NCBI GenBank assembly: GCA_902554325.1
Contig: CACDOH010000009.1
Location: forward strand, 1-35,611
DNA length: 35,611 bases
From: an uncultured Pelagibacteraceae bacterium
GTDB lineage: Bacteria; Pseudomonadota; Alphaproteobacteria; Pelagibacterales; AG-422-B15
Direction of reading: 5' to 3'
Shown piece by piece: positions 11,314 through 20,268 of this stretch. The notes beneath the pieces are model-generated. The model was given only the letters and a program-made list of their open reading frames with translations, was not told the origin of the DNA and did not search any database. Within the stretch, counting starts at the first letter, position 1; every line of letters starts with the position of its first letter. Both the position numbers and the translations under genes were made by a program.

Positions 11314-11881
11314 ACGGTTTTTTATTGTTTATGGGCATTACGACGATAACTCGTTCAATGCTGCCATTAAAAATACATTTATTGAAAGCGCTGAAAAGGC
11401 AGGACACAGTGTTGATATAGTCGACCTTTATAAAGATAAATTTGACCCTGTTTATGCGGGCGGTAATCCAGGGCCAGATGTTCTTGACCACAGAAATCGA
11501 ATTGATGCAAGTGATACCATCGTTCTTATTGCACCAATTTGGAATTTTAGAATGCCAGCAATTCTAGAAGGCTGGATTGATAAGGTATTAGCTCCACCAT
11601 GGGCATTTACCTTTAAACAACTGGTTGGTAATTACGGATATCCTCAAGGCAATCTGGGTGACAAGAAAGCAATTATTTTTTGTACGTATGGATCACCAAG
11701 ATTGGCGATAACGACTTTCTTTTTAAATCTACCGATAAGGCGTCTAAAAAGAGGCGTTTTTCATATATGTGGCATTAAAAATATACTCTATAAACGATAT
11801 TTTGCTGTCCCTTTTGTATCGGAAAAAATAAGAAAAAAGTTTCTCAAAGACGTTCAAGATACGGCAACATTATTTCAATAG
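11294..11881 (+). CDS. Flavodoxin-fold NAD(P)H oxidoreductase (NQO/MdaB-like)
   Basis: Probable FMN- or FAD-dependent NAD(P)H:quinone oxidoreductase of the flavodoxin-2 family. The N-terminus VYGHYDDNSFNAAI fits the phosphate-binding loop of that fold, and the central IAPIWNFRMPAILEGWIDKV segment (about 76-95) is its hallmark active-site region. The length of 195 residues is normal. The start overlaps the GST gene by 20 bases; an AAGAGG ribosome site seven bases before the ATG at 11294 supports this start. Such enzymes reduce quinones by two electrons, which fits a detoxification role beside the GST. Confidence 0.82.
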   Translation: MREKKSRRFFIVYGHYDDNSFNAAIKNTFIESAEKAGHSVDIVDLYKDKFDPVYAGGNPGPDVLDHRNRIDASDTIVLIAPIWNFRMPAILEGWIDKVLAPPWAFTFKQLVGNYGYPQGNLGDKKAIIFCTYGSPRLAITTFFLNLPIRRLKRGVFHICGIKNILYKRYFAVPFVSEKIRKKFLKDVQDTATLFQ

Positions 11882-11918
11882 ACTTGCTTTTTAATAACAA
11901 TGAAACTATTTACTTAAT

Positions 11919-12215
11919 ATGAATTTTATTAAAAAAATATGGTCCTCTATAATGGATCCAAACGTTAATCCCCTTAGTAACATTACTAATCTAAAAGTTA
12001 GACATATGGTTATGCAGATACTCGCTTTTATGTGGAGTGGTGTGTTTTCTCTATACATAGTTGACAGTATTTTTGTCTTTGGAATAACCTCCATTGCTCA
12101 CGTACTATTTATTGCTGCAATTTTTATTACTGCTTTTGTATTTAATACGGCAAAAAACAGACCTCAGATTTATGATCTAAAATCCTTTAGAGGAAAAGAT
12201 GGTGAGCATGATTAG
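11919..12215 (+). CDS. Small two-helix membrane protein, unknown function
   Basis: A 98-residue protein I do not recognise. Two hydrophobic segments are visible, about residues 31-51 (MVMQILAFMWSGVFSLYIV) and 56-76 (TSIAHVLFIAAIFITAFVF). A basic N-terminus and a charged C-terminus (KSFRGKDGEHD) suggest an inner-membrane hairpin with both ends in the cytoplasm. A later ATG at 11952 (MDPNVNPLSN) is an alternative start. Position in a directional cluster, 38 bases after the oxidoreductase and two bases before the next gene, supports it as real coding sequence. Confidence 0.7.
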   Translation: MNFIKKIWSSIMDPNVNPLSNITNLKVRHMVMQILAFMWSGVFSLYIVDSIFVFGITSIAHVLFIAAIFITAFVFNTAKNRPQIYDLKSFRGKDGEHD

Positions 12216-12217
12216 AT

Positions 12218-13087
12218 ATGATGCGCATTGTAAGCTTACTGCCTAGTGCTAGTGAAATAGTTTGTGACATTGGTCTTAAAGATAATCTAGTTGCCATTAG
12301 TCATGAATGCAATTATCCCAAAAGCTTAGAAGGACTTAAGGTAGTTACCCATTCTTCAATTGTTTCAAATCAGGATCAACGTGAAATTGATACACAGGTT
12401 AGAAAAAAGGTTCAAAGTAAACTACCTTTATATGAAATAAATACTCAGCTACTCAATAAATTAAAGCCTGATGTCATTATAACCCAAGGTCTCTGTGATG
12501 TGTGTGCAATTTCAAGTAGTGAGATAGAGGTAGTTCTTAAAGGTACTCTGTGCACTTTGCCGTCATCAACTCAAATCATTTCATTAAATGGAAAATCGTT
12601 TGAAGAAATATGCTCTGAAATACTCAAGCTAGGCGAGCAGTTAAATGCTGAAAAGGAAGCGAAACAACATGTTGATAAGGCTATAGCGAGAAGAAATAAA
12701 CTGAATAGCTTACCCAAATACCCTCGAAAAATTCTATCACTTGAATGGATTGATCCCTATTTTTCCGCAGGACATTGGGTACCTGAACAAATTGAAATTG
12801 CTGGTTTTCGATCTGCAATTGGTCAAAAAGGTGAGCATTCGCGAGTTATTAGCGCCGAAGAAATAATTGAATCAGATCCAGATGATATAGCGGTAATCTG
12901 TTGTGGGTACAAGTTACATGAAAATAAATTGTTTGCTGAAAAATTAAAAAATAATAAGGAAATTAATTTTTTAAGACCCTTTAAGTCAGATAACATTTAT
13001 TCCTTTGATTCTGATGCCTATTTCAGTCGTCCTACAACTAGAATCATAGAGGGTGCTGAACAACTTAGAAAATTAATTTTAGATTAG
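12218..13087 (+). CDS. BtuF-like metal/cobalamin-binding protein without signal peptide
   Basis: Protein of the helical-backbone metal receptor superfamily that includes the vitamin B12-binding protein BtuF. Typical motifs are SLLPSASEIVCDIGL (6-20), SHECNYP (28-34), TQGLCDVCAIS (89-99) and EWIDPYFSAGHWVPEQIEIAG (176-196). All 289 residues appear to belong to the mature fold; there is no signal peptide or lipobox, so it is predicted to be cytoplasmic. No ABC permease or ATPase genes are adjacent. This subgroup is usually annotated as cobalamin-binding protein, but its real ligand is not shown by the sequence. The stop of the previous gene is only two bases upstream. Confidence 0.78.
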   Translation: MMRIVSLLPSASEIVCDIGLKDNLVAISHECNYPKSLEGLKVVTHSSIVSNQDQREIDTQVRKKVQSKLPLYEINTQLLNKLKPDVIITQGLCDVCAISSSEIEVVLKGTLCTLPSSTQIISLNGKSFEEICSEILKLGEQLNAEKEAKQHVDKAIARRNKLNSLPKYPRKILSLEWIDPYFSAGHWVPEQIEIAGFRSAIGQKGEHSRVISAEEIIESDPDDIAVICCGYKLHENKLFAEKLKNNKEINFLRPFKSDNIYSFDSDAYFSRPTTRIIEGAEQLRKLILD

Positions 13088-13109
13088 TTAAGTTAAAATA
13101 GTTATTTTT

Positions 13110-13526
13110 TTATATATATATCTTATCGGATAGACCTATGATTAATATTATCGATGCCACTAGAGTAAACGCATTGATCATTAGATCAGTAACTGAATTT
13201 TTTGCGCCTGTTTCAGTATCAATCCATTTAAGAAAGAATGTCGTATCATATATAGATAAAATTAAACCTAATAAGAATATTAGATTATAATAAGCCCAAG
13301 CGCCTTCAGGACCGTTTGGTCTAAATATTAAATAAATACCTATAAGAAAAAATGGTGTTATAAATGCCCCTAATACTCGAATAATATAAATACTGCTTTT
13401 GTCCATATTAAACTCTTTAGCCATACCGTCTGGTGCAAAAAGAGCTCTGAAAGAAAAAACTCCAAATAATGCTGTCATTAATAAATGCAGAATAAGGAGG
13501 TAAATACTGTTGAAATTTTCGATCAC
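13110..13526 (-). CDS. Four-helix membrane protein, unknown function
   Basis: A 138-residue protein with four predicted membrane helices at about 8-30, 47-68, 76-100 and 110-131. A short polar loop between helices 1 and 2 carries FAPDGMAKEFNMD, and RPNGPEGAWAYYN lies between helices 2 and 3. The architecture resembles small DoxX- or DUF4345-type membrane proteins, but I cannot assign a family with confidence. It converges with the BtuF-like gene across a 22-base gap. It lies directly downstream of the tRNA-Asp gene on the same strand. Confidence 0.65.
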   Translation of the reverse strand: MIENFNSIYLLILHLLMTALFGVFSFRALFAPDGMAKEFNMDKSSIYIIRVLGAFITPFFLIGIYLIFRPNGPEGAWAYYNLIFLLGLILSIYDTTFFLKWIDTETGAKNSVTDLMINAFTLVASIILIIGLSDKIYI

Positions 13527-13577
13527 ATTATAAGCATAATATTAGATGCAAATAAAATCAAATAAGCAATTTGTAAG

Positions 13578-13654
13578 TGGCGGGAGTGACGGGACTCGAA
13601 CCCGCGACCTCCTGCGTGACAGGCAGGCGCTCTAACCAACTGAGCTACACCCCC
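13578..13654 (-). tRNA. tRNA-Asp (GTC)
   Basis: Reads as a complete 77-base cloverleaf on the minus strand. The acceptor GGGGGTG pairs with CACTCCC, the discriminator is G, and CCA is encoded. The D-arm begins GCTCAGTTGG, the anticodon stem-loop is CCTGC-CTGTCAC-GCAGG with anticodon GTC, and the T-arm contains GGTTCGAGTCC. It follows tRNA-Val by eight bases, so the two are probably one transcript. Confidence 0.97.
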
Positions 13655-13662
13655 ACAAAAAG

Positions 13663-13738
13663 TGGTGGGCGATGACAGGTTCGAACTGCCGACATTCACG
13701 GTGTAAACGTGACGCTCTTCCAGCTGAGCTAATCGCCC
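13663..13738 (-). tRNA. tRNA-Val (TAC)
   Basis: Complete 76-base cloverleaf on the minus strand: acceptor GGGCGAT pairs with ATCGCCC, discriminator A, encoded CCA. The anticodon stem TCACG/CGTGA holds the loop TTTACAC with anticodon TAC. The T-arm contains AGTTCGAAC. It lies between the hupB terminator and tRNA-Asp; this hupB-Val-Asp order is common in alphaproteobacteria. Confidence 0.97.
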
Positions 13739-13747
13739 GGAAAGTCT

Positions 13748-13753
13748 GTTATA
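13748..13753 (-). promoter_or_regulatory. Possible -10 element for the tRNA-Val/tRNA-Asp unit
   Basis: A TATAAC hexamer on the minus strand ends nine bases before the mature 5' end of tRNA-Val and lies after the hupB terminator. The spacing would suit an independent tRNA promoter, but no convincing -35 is seen and AT-rich sequence makes chance hexamers common. Confidence 0.3.
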
Positions 13754-13787
13754 TATCTATTTTATCGAAGGCGAAATGTAATTTATT

Positions 13788-13833
13788 AAAAAAAAATCCG
13801 ACCATACAAAAAAATGCACGATCGGATTTTAAA
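13788..13833 (-). terminator. Rho-independent terminator of hupB
   Basis: On the minus strand an inverted repeat AAAATCCGA ... TCGGATTTT with a loop of about 20 bases is followed by a run of T. It begins 24 bases beyond the hupB stop codon and separates hupB from the tRNA genes. It is the clearest intrinsic terminator in the window. Confidence 0.85.
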
Positions 13834-13856
13834 ATAATTTCGCAATTGGGTGGAAC

Positions 13857-14147
13857 TTACATTCCTCCGCCCGCGTTATTAACAGCCTCTTTCAAACCTT
13901 TACCTGCTGTAAATTTAGGTCTGGTTGATTGAGGTATTTGAATGACTTCGTTGGTACGTGGATTTCGCCCCTGAGAAGCCTTTCTGATAGAAGTTTTGAA
14001 TGTGCCAAAGCCTACCAATCTTACTTCGCCTCTTGCTTTTAGAACGTCAGTAATTTGGTCAAAAACGGCATTAACTGCCTTTTCTGAATCTGATTTCTGC
14101 ATACCAGTAACTTCAGCTACTTTTCCTATTAAGTCTTGTTTGTTCAT
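13857..14147 (-). CDS. hupB: HU-family DNA-binding protein
   Basis: Histone-like HU protein that bends and compacts DNA as a dimer. The protein has 96 residues and the standard fold: N-terminal MNKQDLIGKVAE helices, the GEVRLVGFGTF core and the DNA-clamping beta-arm GRNPRTNEVIQIPQSTRPKF. A GTG three codons upstream (14156) would lengthen it, but the ATG at 14147 has AAAGGTG as ribosome site directly upstream and gives the standard N-terminus. The arm ends GLKEAVNNAGGGM. It follows lon, as in most alphaproteobacteria. A TTGACT hexamer at 14214-14219 on the minus strand may be its own -35, but the -10 is unclear. Confidence 0.95.
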   Translation of the reverse strand: MNKQDLIGKVAEVTGMQKSDSEKAVNAVFDQITDVLKARGEVRLVGFGTFKTSIRKASQGRNPRTNEVIQIPQSTRPKFTAGKGLKEAVNNAGGGM

Positions 14148-14285
14148 AATCCCCACCTTTTCTAGGAGTTATTGATTCGTAATATAACTATGAGATCTGA
14201 AGTACTATATATAGTCAAGAAAAAGCCCAGAAAAACAGGTAAAAATCAAATATTCGTGTTTAAGAAAATAGAATTATTAGCTTAA

Positions 14286-16694
14286 TCAATGAGTTATTGG
14301 ATTGTCCGCATCTTGCTCACCGTCTTCATCCTTTATCTCGCTGGAAGATTTAGGTGATTCATCTTCATTCCACTCAATTGGAAGTAATGGCTTGGTTAAG
14401 GCAATTTTTAAAACTTCATCTACATTATCGACAAAGATTAGCTCAAGACCACTTTTAACATTATCTGGGATGTCAGCCATGTCCTTTTCGTTTTCTTTTG
14501 GGATTATAACCGTTTTTGTGCCAGCTCTAAGTGCTGCTAGTAATTTCTCTTTAAGTCCTCCAATTCCTAGAGCTTTACCTCGTAAAGTCACCTCACCTGT
14601 CATCGCAATGTCTTTTCTAACTGGAATACCGGTTAAAACAGAAACAATTGAAGTCACCATTCCTAAGCCTGCGGATGGCCCATCTTTAGGTATAGCTCCT
14701 TCTGGAACGTGTATATGAATATCTCTTTGAGGAAAAATAGTTGGCTTAATTCCAAACTCTATACATCTTGAGCGAACATAAGACTTAGCCGCCTGAATTG
14801 ACTCTTTCATCACATCGCCTAACTTTCCAGTTATGGTCATCCTACCCTTACCCGGCATAATAACAGACTCAATTGGCAATATATCACCACCGACCTCTGT
14901 CCAGGCAAGTCCCGTTACAATTCCAACTTGATCATCATTGTCAATTTCGCCATACTTGAACTTTCTAACTCCTGCAAAATCGTTCAAATTATTTACATCA
15001 ATTTTAATTGATGCAACTTCGCCAGCTACAATTTTCTTTACAGTCTTACGAGCTAGATTTGAGAGCTCTCTTTCAAGACTTCTTACTCCGGCTTCACGAG
15101 TGTAATATCTAATTAAACCTAAAATTGCTGAATCATCTAAAATTAGTTCGTCTTTTTTAAGCCCGTGTTTCTCTAGCATTTGTGGCGCAAGATGCTGCTT
15201 TACGATTTCTAATTTTTCATCTTCAGTGTAACCTGCTATTCTTATTATTTCCATTCTATCCAGCAACGCTGGTGGCATTCTTAATGTATTTGCCGTTGTA
15301 ATGAACATGGTATCAGACAAGTCATAATCAACTTCAAGATAATGGTCATTGAAAGAGTTATTTTGCTCTGGATCTAATACTTCAAGTAAAGCTGAAGAAG
15401 GATCTCCCCTATAGTCAGCTCCAAGCTTATCAATTTCGTCTAATAAAAATAGAGGATTAGAAGAACCAGCTTTTTTCATCATCTGCAAAACCTTACCAGG
15501 TAAAGATCCAATATAAGTTCTTCTATGACCCCTAATCTCTGCCTCATCACGCACACCACCAAGCGACATTCGCACAAATTTTCTTCCAGTAGAACGAGCG
15601 ATAGATTTGCCTAATGACGTTTTTCCAACACCTGGAGCACCGACTAAACAAAGAATTGGTCCTCTCATTTTTTTAATTCTTTGCTGCACCGCTAAATATT
15701 CAAGAATCCTCTCTTTTACTTTTTCTAGGCCATAATGATCTTCGTTAAGAACTTTTTCTGCAAAATTTATATCTTTTTTGACTTTTGTCTTCTTGTTCCA
15801 AGGTATAGATAAGATCCAATCAAGGTAATTACGTATCACGCTTGATTCAGCAGACATCGGACTCATCGACTTTAATTTTTTCATCTCAGTGTAGCATTTC
15901 TCACGAGCTTCTTTTGACAATTTTGTTGTCTCAATTTTTTCTTCATATTCCTGGACATCATCCTTGCCGTCTTCACCCTCACCAAGTTCTTTCTGAATAG
16001 CTTTCATTTGCTCATTAAGATAGTATTCTCGTTGTGTTTTCTCCATTTGATTTTTAACACGTCCTCTAATCTTTTTTTCTACTTGCATTACATCAAGCTC
16101 AGCTTGAATAAAACTCATGATCTTGTCAAAACGGTCTGATAGATCTATAGCTTCTAAAATCTCTTGTTTATCAGAAAGCTTTATTGATAAGTGAGAAGCA
16201 ATCGTATCACTTAATTTAGATAAATCATCGATCTCATTTATTGTTCCAATTACTTCAGGAGGTATTTTCTTGTTCAAGCTCACATATTTATCAAACGAAA
16301 CGGTAATTGATTTCGATTGTGCTCTTATTTTTTTGTCAGTTGAGTCAATATTTTCATCGATCAAATCAATGTTTGACTCAAGGTAAGTTTCCTTGTCAGT
16401 AAACATATTAATAGAGCCTCTTTGCAATCCTTCCACTAAAACCTTTACTGTACCGTCAGGAAGTTTCAACAACTGCAATACATTTGCTATAGTCCCGAAA
16501 TCAAATAGATCATCTTTTTTAGGATCATCTACAGATGCTTTTTTTTGAGTAATTAACATTATACGCTTATCGCCAGCCATAACCTTTTCAAGCGCTTTAA
16601 CAGATTTATCTCTACCCACAAAGAGGGGTACTACCATATGAGGAAACACAACAATATCTCTTAGAGGCAGTACGGGAATATTATTTTCAGTCAT
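14286..16694 (-). CDS. lon: ATP-dependent protease Lon
   Basis: Cytoplasmic AAA+ serine protease that degrades misfolded and regulatory proteins. The order of domains is normal: N-terminal substrate domain (about 1-210), coiled coil with the REYYLNEQMKAIQKELGE signature (222-239), AAA+ module with Walker A GAPGVGKT (352-359) and Walker B LFLLDEID (415-422), and the protease domain. The catalytic dyad is S674 in PKDGPSAGLG and K717 in GGLKEKLLAA. Length of 802 residues is typical, with an acidic tail after residue 775. It lies after clpX with a 130-base gap that contains a candidate heat-shock promoter, so it probably has its own transcription start. Confidence 0.98.
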   Translation of the reverse strand: MTENNIPVLPLRDIVVFPHMVVPLFVGRDKSVKALEKVMAGDKRIMLITQKKASVDDPKKDDLFDFGTIANVLQLLKLPDGTVKVLVEGLQRGSINMFTDKETYLESNIDLIDENIDSTDKKIRAQSKSITVSFDKYVSLNKKIPPEVIGTINEIDDLSKLSDTIASHLSIKLSDKQEILEAIDLSDRFDKIMSFIQAELDVMQVEKKIRGRVKNQMEKTQREYYLNEQMKAIQKELGEGEDGKDDVQEYEEKIETTKLSKEAREKCYTEMKKLKSMSPMSAESSVIRNYLDWILSIPWNKKTKVKKDINFAEKVLNEDHYGLEKVKERILEYLAVQQRIKKMRGPILCLVGAPGVGKTSLGKSIARSTGRKFVRMSLGGVRDEAEIRGHRRTYIGSLPGKVLQMMKKAGSSNPLFLLDEIDKLGADYRGDPSSALLEVLDPEQNNSFNDHYLEVDYDLSDTMFITTANTLRMPPALLDRMEIIRIAGYTEDEKLEIVKQHLAPQMLEKHGLKKDELILDDSAILGLIRYYTREAGVRSLERELSNLARKTVKKIVAGEVASIKIDVNNLNDFAGVRKFKYGEIDNDDQVGIVTGLAWTEVGGDILPIESVIMPGKGRMTITGKLGDVMKESIQAAKSYVRSRCIEFGIKPTIFPQRDIHIHVPEGAIPKDGPSAGLGMVTSIVSVLTGIPVRKDIAMTGEVTLRGKALGIGGLKEKLLAALRAGTKTVIIPKENEKDMADIPDNVKSGLELIFVDNVDEVLKIALTKPLLPIEWNEDESPKSSSEIKDEDGEQDADNPITH

Positions 16695-16739
16695 AAATGA
16701 ATCGTTTTTTCAGTTGTTGTTAATAAGAAATTTAAAGCC

Positions 16740-16767
16740 ATCGTTAGTAAAGTTAATTATTAACGAT
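16740..16767. repeat. Inverted repeat in the lon leader
   Basis: ATCGTTA and TAACGAT, seven bases each, flank 14 AT-rich bases. It lies just downstream of the candidate heat-shock promoter and about 46 bases before the lon start, so it could be an operator or a 5' leader hairpin. The stem is short and function is not shown. Confidence 0.5.
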
Positions 16768-16776
16768 ACACTTATT

Positions 16777-16804
16777 AAATGTGCATAAAAAATTTATTTT
16801 CAAG
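16777..16804 (-). promoter_or_regulatory. Candidate RpoH (heat-shock sigma-32) promoter of lon
   Basis: On the minus strand CTTGAAA is followed after 14 bases by CACATTT. This resembles the heat-shock consensus CTTGAAA plus a CCCCATNT-type -10 and also the alphaproteobacterial CTTG-N17-CYTATNT form, with two mismatches in the -10. It begins 21 bases after the clpX stop and would start transcription about 75 bases before the lon ATG. lon is a classic RpoH target, which makes the position meaningful. Confidence 0.55.
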
Positions 16805-16824
16805 AAGGTGAAAATTTTAGGTAG

Positions 16825-18093
16825 CTAAGCGCTTGTTTCAGAAGACTTTTTAGTGTCAGAATAAATATATAAGGGCCTTGCCCTACCTTCAGCAACCTCT
16901 GCGTTAATTACAACTTCCTCAACTCCCTCAAGAGATGGAAGTTCAAACATTGTATCCAAAAGAATATTTTCAAGAATTGACCTTAGTCCTCTTGCTCCCG
17001 TTTTTCGTGCAATTGCTTTATTTGCAATCACGCTTAGTGCATCCTTAGATAAAATTAGCTTCACATCCTCCATTCCAAATAATGTTTGATACTGTTTAAC
17101 AAGTGCATTTTTAGGTTCCTGAAGTATTTTCATCAGAGATTCTTCATCAAGATCTGTTAACGTTGTTACAATTGGCAATCTTCCAACAAACTCTGGTATT
17201 AGACCGTAATTTAACAAGTCCTCTGGCTCTAAGTCTAAAAGGCTATTGCCTCCAGACTTTTCTTCATATTTTTTCACATTCGCTTGGAAACCAATACCAG
17301 TACCTTTAGATCTTTTATTAATCAATTTATCAAGTCCAGAAAAGGCTCCTCCACAGATAAAAAGTATATTTGTTGTATCAACTTGAAGAAATTCTTGCTG
17401 AGGATGTTTTCTTCCACCTTGTGGAGGCACACTTGCTACAGTGCCTTCCATTATTTTTAATAGAGCTTGCTGAACACCTTCACCAGAAACATCTCTTGTA
17501 ATTGAAGGGTTTTCAGATTTTCGACTAACCTTGTCAATTTCATCAATATATACGATACCTCTTTGTGCTCTTTCTACGTTATAATCTGAAGCTTGAAGTA
17601 ATTTTAATATTATATTTTCTACATCTTCTCCAACATACCCGGCTTCTGTAAGTGTTGTGGCATCAGCCATTGTGAAGGGGACATCTAGAATTCGAGCTAA
17701 CGTTTGAGCTAATAGAGTTTTTCCACATCCCGTTGGACCTATTAACAAAATATTTGACTTAGATAGTTCTACATCTGATTTAAAACTTGAATGTTCAATT
17801 CTTTTATAATGATTGTGTACCGCAACTGAAAGGTTGTATTTTGCATCTTTTTGACCGATTACAAATTCGTCAAGGGTCTCACAAATCTCTTTTGGGGTCG
17901 GAATTCGACTAGAAGACTTGGCTTTTGTCTCCTTGTTTTCTTCCTGAATAATATCATTACAAAGTTCGACACACTCATCACAAATAAATACAGTTGGACC
18001 CGCAATGAGTTTTTTTACCTCATGCTGGCTTTTGCCACAAAAAGAGCAATAAAGTGTGTTCTTACTTTTATTATCGTTACTATTTTCAACCAT
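16825..18093 (-). CDS. clpX: ATP-dependent Clp protease ATPase subunit ClpX
   Basis: AAA+ unfoldase that recognises substrates such as SsrA-tagged proteins and feeds them to ClpP. The N-terminal zinc domain has C16, C19, C38 and C41. Walker A is GPTGCGKT (119-126), Walker B IVYIDEID (180-187), the pore loop GYVG (152-155) and the RKH loop 228-230. The IGF tripeptide (267-269) that docks on ClpP is present and sensor 2 is GARGLR (366-371). The length of 422 residues is standard. It follows clpP across a 124-base gap and probably shares its promoter in part. No missing residue was found. Confidence 0.98.
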   Translation of the reverse strand: MVENSNDNKSKNTLYCSFCGKSQHEVKKLIAGPTVFICDECVELCNDIIQEENKETKAKSSSRIPTPKEICETLDEFVIGQKDAKYNLSVAVHNHYKRIEHSSFKSDVELSKSNILLIGPTGCGKTLLAQTLARILDVPFTMADATTLTEAGYVGEDVENIILKLLQASDYNVERAQRGIVYIDEIDKVSRKSENPSITRDVSGEGVQQALLKIMEGTVASVPPQGGRKHPQQEFLQVDTTNILFICGGAFSGLDKLINKRSKGTGIGFQANVKKYEEKSGGNSLLDLEPEDLLNYGLIPEFVGRLPIVTTLTDLDEESLMKILQEPKNALVKQYQTLFGMEDVKLILSKDALSVIANKAIARKTGARGLRSILENILLDTMFELPSLEGVEEVVINAEVAEGRARPLYIYSDTKKSSETSA

Positions 18094-18217
18094 AAATATT
18101 TAATTTTCGAATCAGTAATTTACTAAGAAACCATTATTAGAGCCAAAAAACAATTAAATTTGAAAAATCTAATAAAAAAATTGTTTATAAACAGTTAATT
18201 AAGGGCTCTATTTGAGG

Positions 18218-18841
18218 CTATTTCTCAATTTTTGGGGCAACGCGTTTTTCTTGAATACTGTCAATTATGCCAAACTTTTGAGCCTCAGTGGGTGACATAA
18301 AATTATCTCTCTCAAGCGCTTCTTCAATCGCTTCAATAGATTGACCTGTATGCTTTGAGTAAATTTTATTAAGATTAGATTTTTGAGCTAAAACTTCTTT
18401 TGCATGTATTTCGATATCTGTTGCCTGACCTTGAAAACCGGCAGAAGGTTGGTGTACCATAATTCTGCTATTTGGAAGGGCAAATCTTTTATCTTTTTCA
18501 CCTGCAGCAAGTAAAAACGATCCCATTGAAGCGGCTTGCCCAAAACAAAGAGTTGAAACAGGCGATTGAATAAATTGCATTGTATCATAAATTGCCAGAC
18601 CATCACTTACAACACCCCCAGGTGAATTAATGTATAAAGATATTTCTTTCTCTGGATTTTCTGACTCTAAAAATAAAAGCTGGGCAGAAACTAATGATGC
18701 CATGCTATCATTCACTGGGCCAACTAAAAAAATAATTCTTTCCTTGAGAAGCCTAGAGTAGATATCAAATGCTCTTTCCCCTCTACCAGTTTGCTCTACT
18801 ACCATAGGAACAAGCTGACTAAATATTTTTTTACTATCCAT
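18218..18841 (-). CDS. clpP: ATP-dependent Clp protease proteolytic subunit ClpP
   Basis: Serine protease forming the double-heptamer chamber of ClpXP. The catalytic triad is S105 in [10 protein letters not shown]130 in RIMVHQPS and D179 in ERDNFMSP. The 207-residue length is usual and includes a short N-terminal propeptide region ([18 protein letters not shown]) that is normally removed by self-cleavage. It starts four bases after the tig stop, so it is surely cotranscribed with tig. No ribosome site is obvious before the start. Confidence 0.98.
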   Translation of the reverse strand: MDSKKIFSQLVPMVVEQTGRGERAFDIYSRLLKERIIFLVGPVNDSMASLVSAQLLFLESENPEKEISLYINSPGGVVSDGLAIYDTMQFIQSPVSTLCFGQAASMGSFLLAAGEKDKRFALPNSRIMVHQPSAGFQGQATDIEIHAKEVLAQKSNLNKIYSKHTGQSIEAIEEALERDNFMSPTEAQKFGIIDSIQEKRVAPKIEK

Positions 18842-18845
18842 TTTG

Positions 18846-20264
18846 TTATTTAGCTTTCTTCTTAACTATTTTCTTTTTAGCAGCCTTCTTTTTTTGAGGT
18901 GATTTTTCTACCCCTTTGACGTTATTATAAAACTTAATGAACGAATCGACATCAACTTCTTTCTTTTTCAATTTAACCTTAGATAAAATAAAGTCTACAA
19001 TTTTGTTTTCATACAAAGGTGCTTGTAGCTGCATTGAAGCCTCTTGATTATTCCTATAATAATCAATCACTTTCTGCTCTTGCCCTTTAAAGTTGCTAGC
19101 ATACTCAAATAAAGCTTTATTCATTTCTTCAGGAGTTACAGATATTTTATTTACCTTGCCTATTTCCTGTAAGATAAGACCCATTTCAATTCTATTTTTT
19201 GCGTCTTCCTTGAATTTTTTTTCATTTTCAGAAGAGAGTTTATGGTCTTTTATTTCCTTTTGATGATCAATTGAAGAAGGGTTTTGAGCTTGAAGGTAAT
19301 TAGCTGACAAATTATTAAATTCAGCAGCAATCAAATCTTGTGGCAATTCAAAATCATGAATTTTTTGCAGTTTTTCAAATAAGTTTTTCTTATCTAAGTT
19401 TTTAGTTAAGTCGCTATACTCCTTTTTCATCTGAGTTTCTACTTTAGATTTTAAATCCTTTAAATTTTCAGCACCCATTGATCTTGCCAATGCGTCATCA
19501 ACTTTAGATTCTTCCGGTGAACTTACTTTTTTAATTTCGCATTGAAATACCGCATTAGCATTCTGAAGCTCCTTCACATTATAATCAGCAGGAAATTTAA
19601 CTTTGACATTTTTTTTGTCACCTTTCTTGCATCCAACTAATCCATCTTCAAGATCTTTTATGTATCTCCCTGAGCCTAGAACTATGGTTTGATTCTCTGC
19701 CTTACCCCCGTCAAAATTTTTTCCATCAATTGTACCTTCGTAATCAAGTAAAATAGTGTCATCTTTTTTTGACATATAATTATCCGGTTTTTCTTTATAC
19801 GTTCTTTGAGACTTTGCAATCATCTTTATTCGTTTATCAATTTCCTTTTTGTCAAGTTTAACGGTAGTCGACTCAATTTCGATCTTATCAAAATTAGCTA
19901 TCTCTATTTCAGGAAACAGTTCAAATTCAATTTTGAAAACTTTGTCATTATCTGGCTTATCATCTTTTTCGTTTTTAAAATCCACTTTTGGTTGTGACAC
20001 TGGTCTATGTTTATTTTCTTGAATAATCTTTGAGACATTTTCATTCACGACAGCATTGATTACTTCTGCATTTATTGCTTCACCGTGTTTTTGCATAATA
20101 ATATTGTTTGGAACTTTACCAGGTCTGAAACCATCAACTTTGATAGTTTTTTTTATTTCCTCAATTTTTGCATTGAGACTTTTATTGTATACATCTGCTG
20201 CAACAGTCAATTCGTATTCTCTTTTAAGACCTTTATTTAATGTTTCTTTATAATTCATATTCAT
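18846..20264 (-). CDS. tig: Trigger factor (ribosome-bound chaperone, PPIase)
   Basis: Chaperone that binds nascent chains at the ribosomal exit tunnel. The N-terminal domain contains the ribosome-binding signature [12 protein letters not shown] (about 44-55). An FKBP-like peptidyl-prolyl isomerase domain follows (about 160-240, with [20 protein letters not shown]), then the helical C-terminal domain. The protein has 472 residues and a lysine-rich tail ([15 protein letters not shown]). A second ATG two codons downstream (20258) is also possible; neither start has a Shine-Dalgarno sequence. The gene lies four bases after the mature 3' end of tRNA-Leu, so the two are very likely cotranscribed. 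Fast clpP coupling follows downstream. Confidence 0.96.
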   Translation of the reverse strand: MNMNYKETLNKGLKREYELTVAADVYNKSLNAKIEEIKKTIKVDGFRPGKVPNNIIMQKHGEAINAEVINAVVNENVSKIIQENKHRPVSQPKVDFKNEKDDKPDNDKVFKIEFELFPEIEIANFDKIEIESTTVKLDKKEIDKRIKMIAKSQRTYKEKPDNYMSKKDDTILLDYEGTIDGKNFDGGKAENQTIVLGSGRYIKDLEDGLVGCKKGDKKNVKVKFPADYNVKELQNANAVFQCEIKKVSSPEESKVDDALARSMGAENLKDLKSKVETQMKKEYSDLTKNLDKKNLFEKLQKIHDFELPQDLIAAEFNNLSANYLQAQNPSSIDHQKEIKDHKLSSENEKKFKEDAKNRIEMGLILQEIGKVNKISVTPEEMNKALFEYASNFKGQEQKVIDYYRNNQEASMQLQAPLYENKIVDFILSKVKLKKKEVDVDSFIKFYNNVKGVEKSPQKKKAAKKKIVKKKAK

Positions 20265-20268
20265 TTTT

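Noticed and set aside
13578..13654. tRNA-Asp as an integration site for a mobile element
   Set aside because: No integrase gene and no second copy of the tRNA 3' end is visible up to nuoA.
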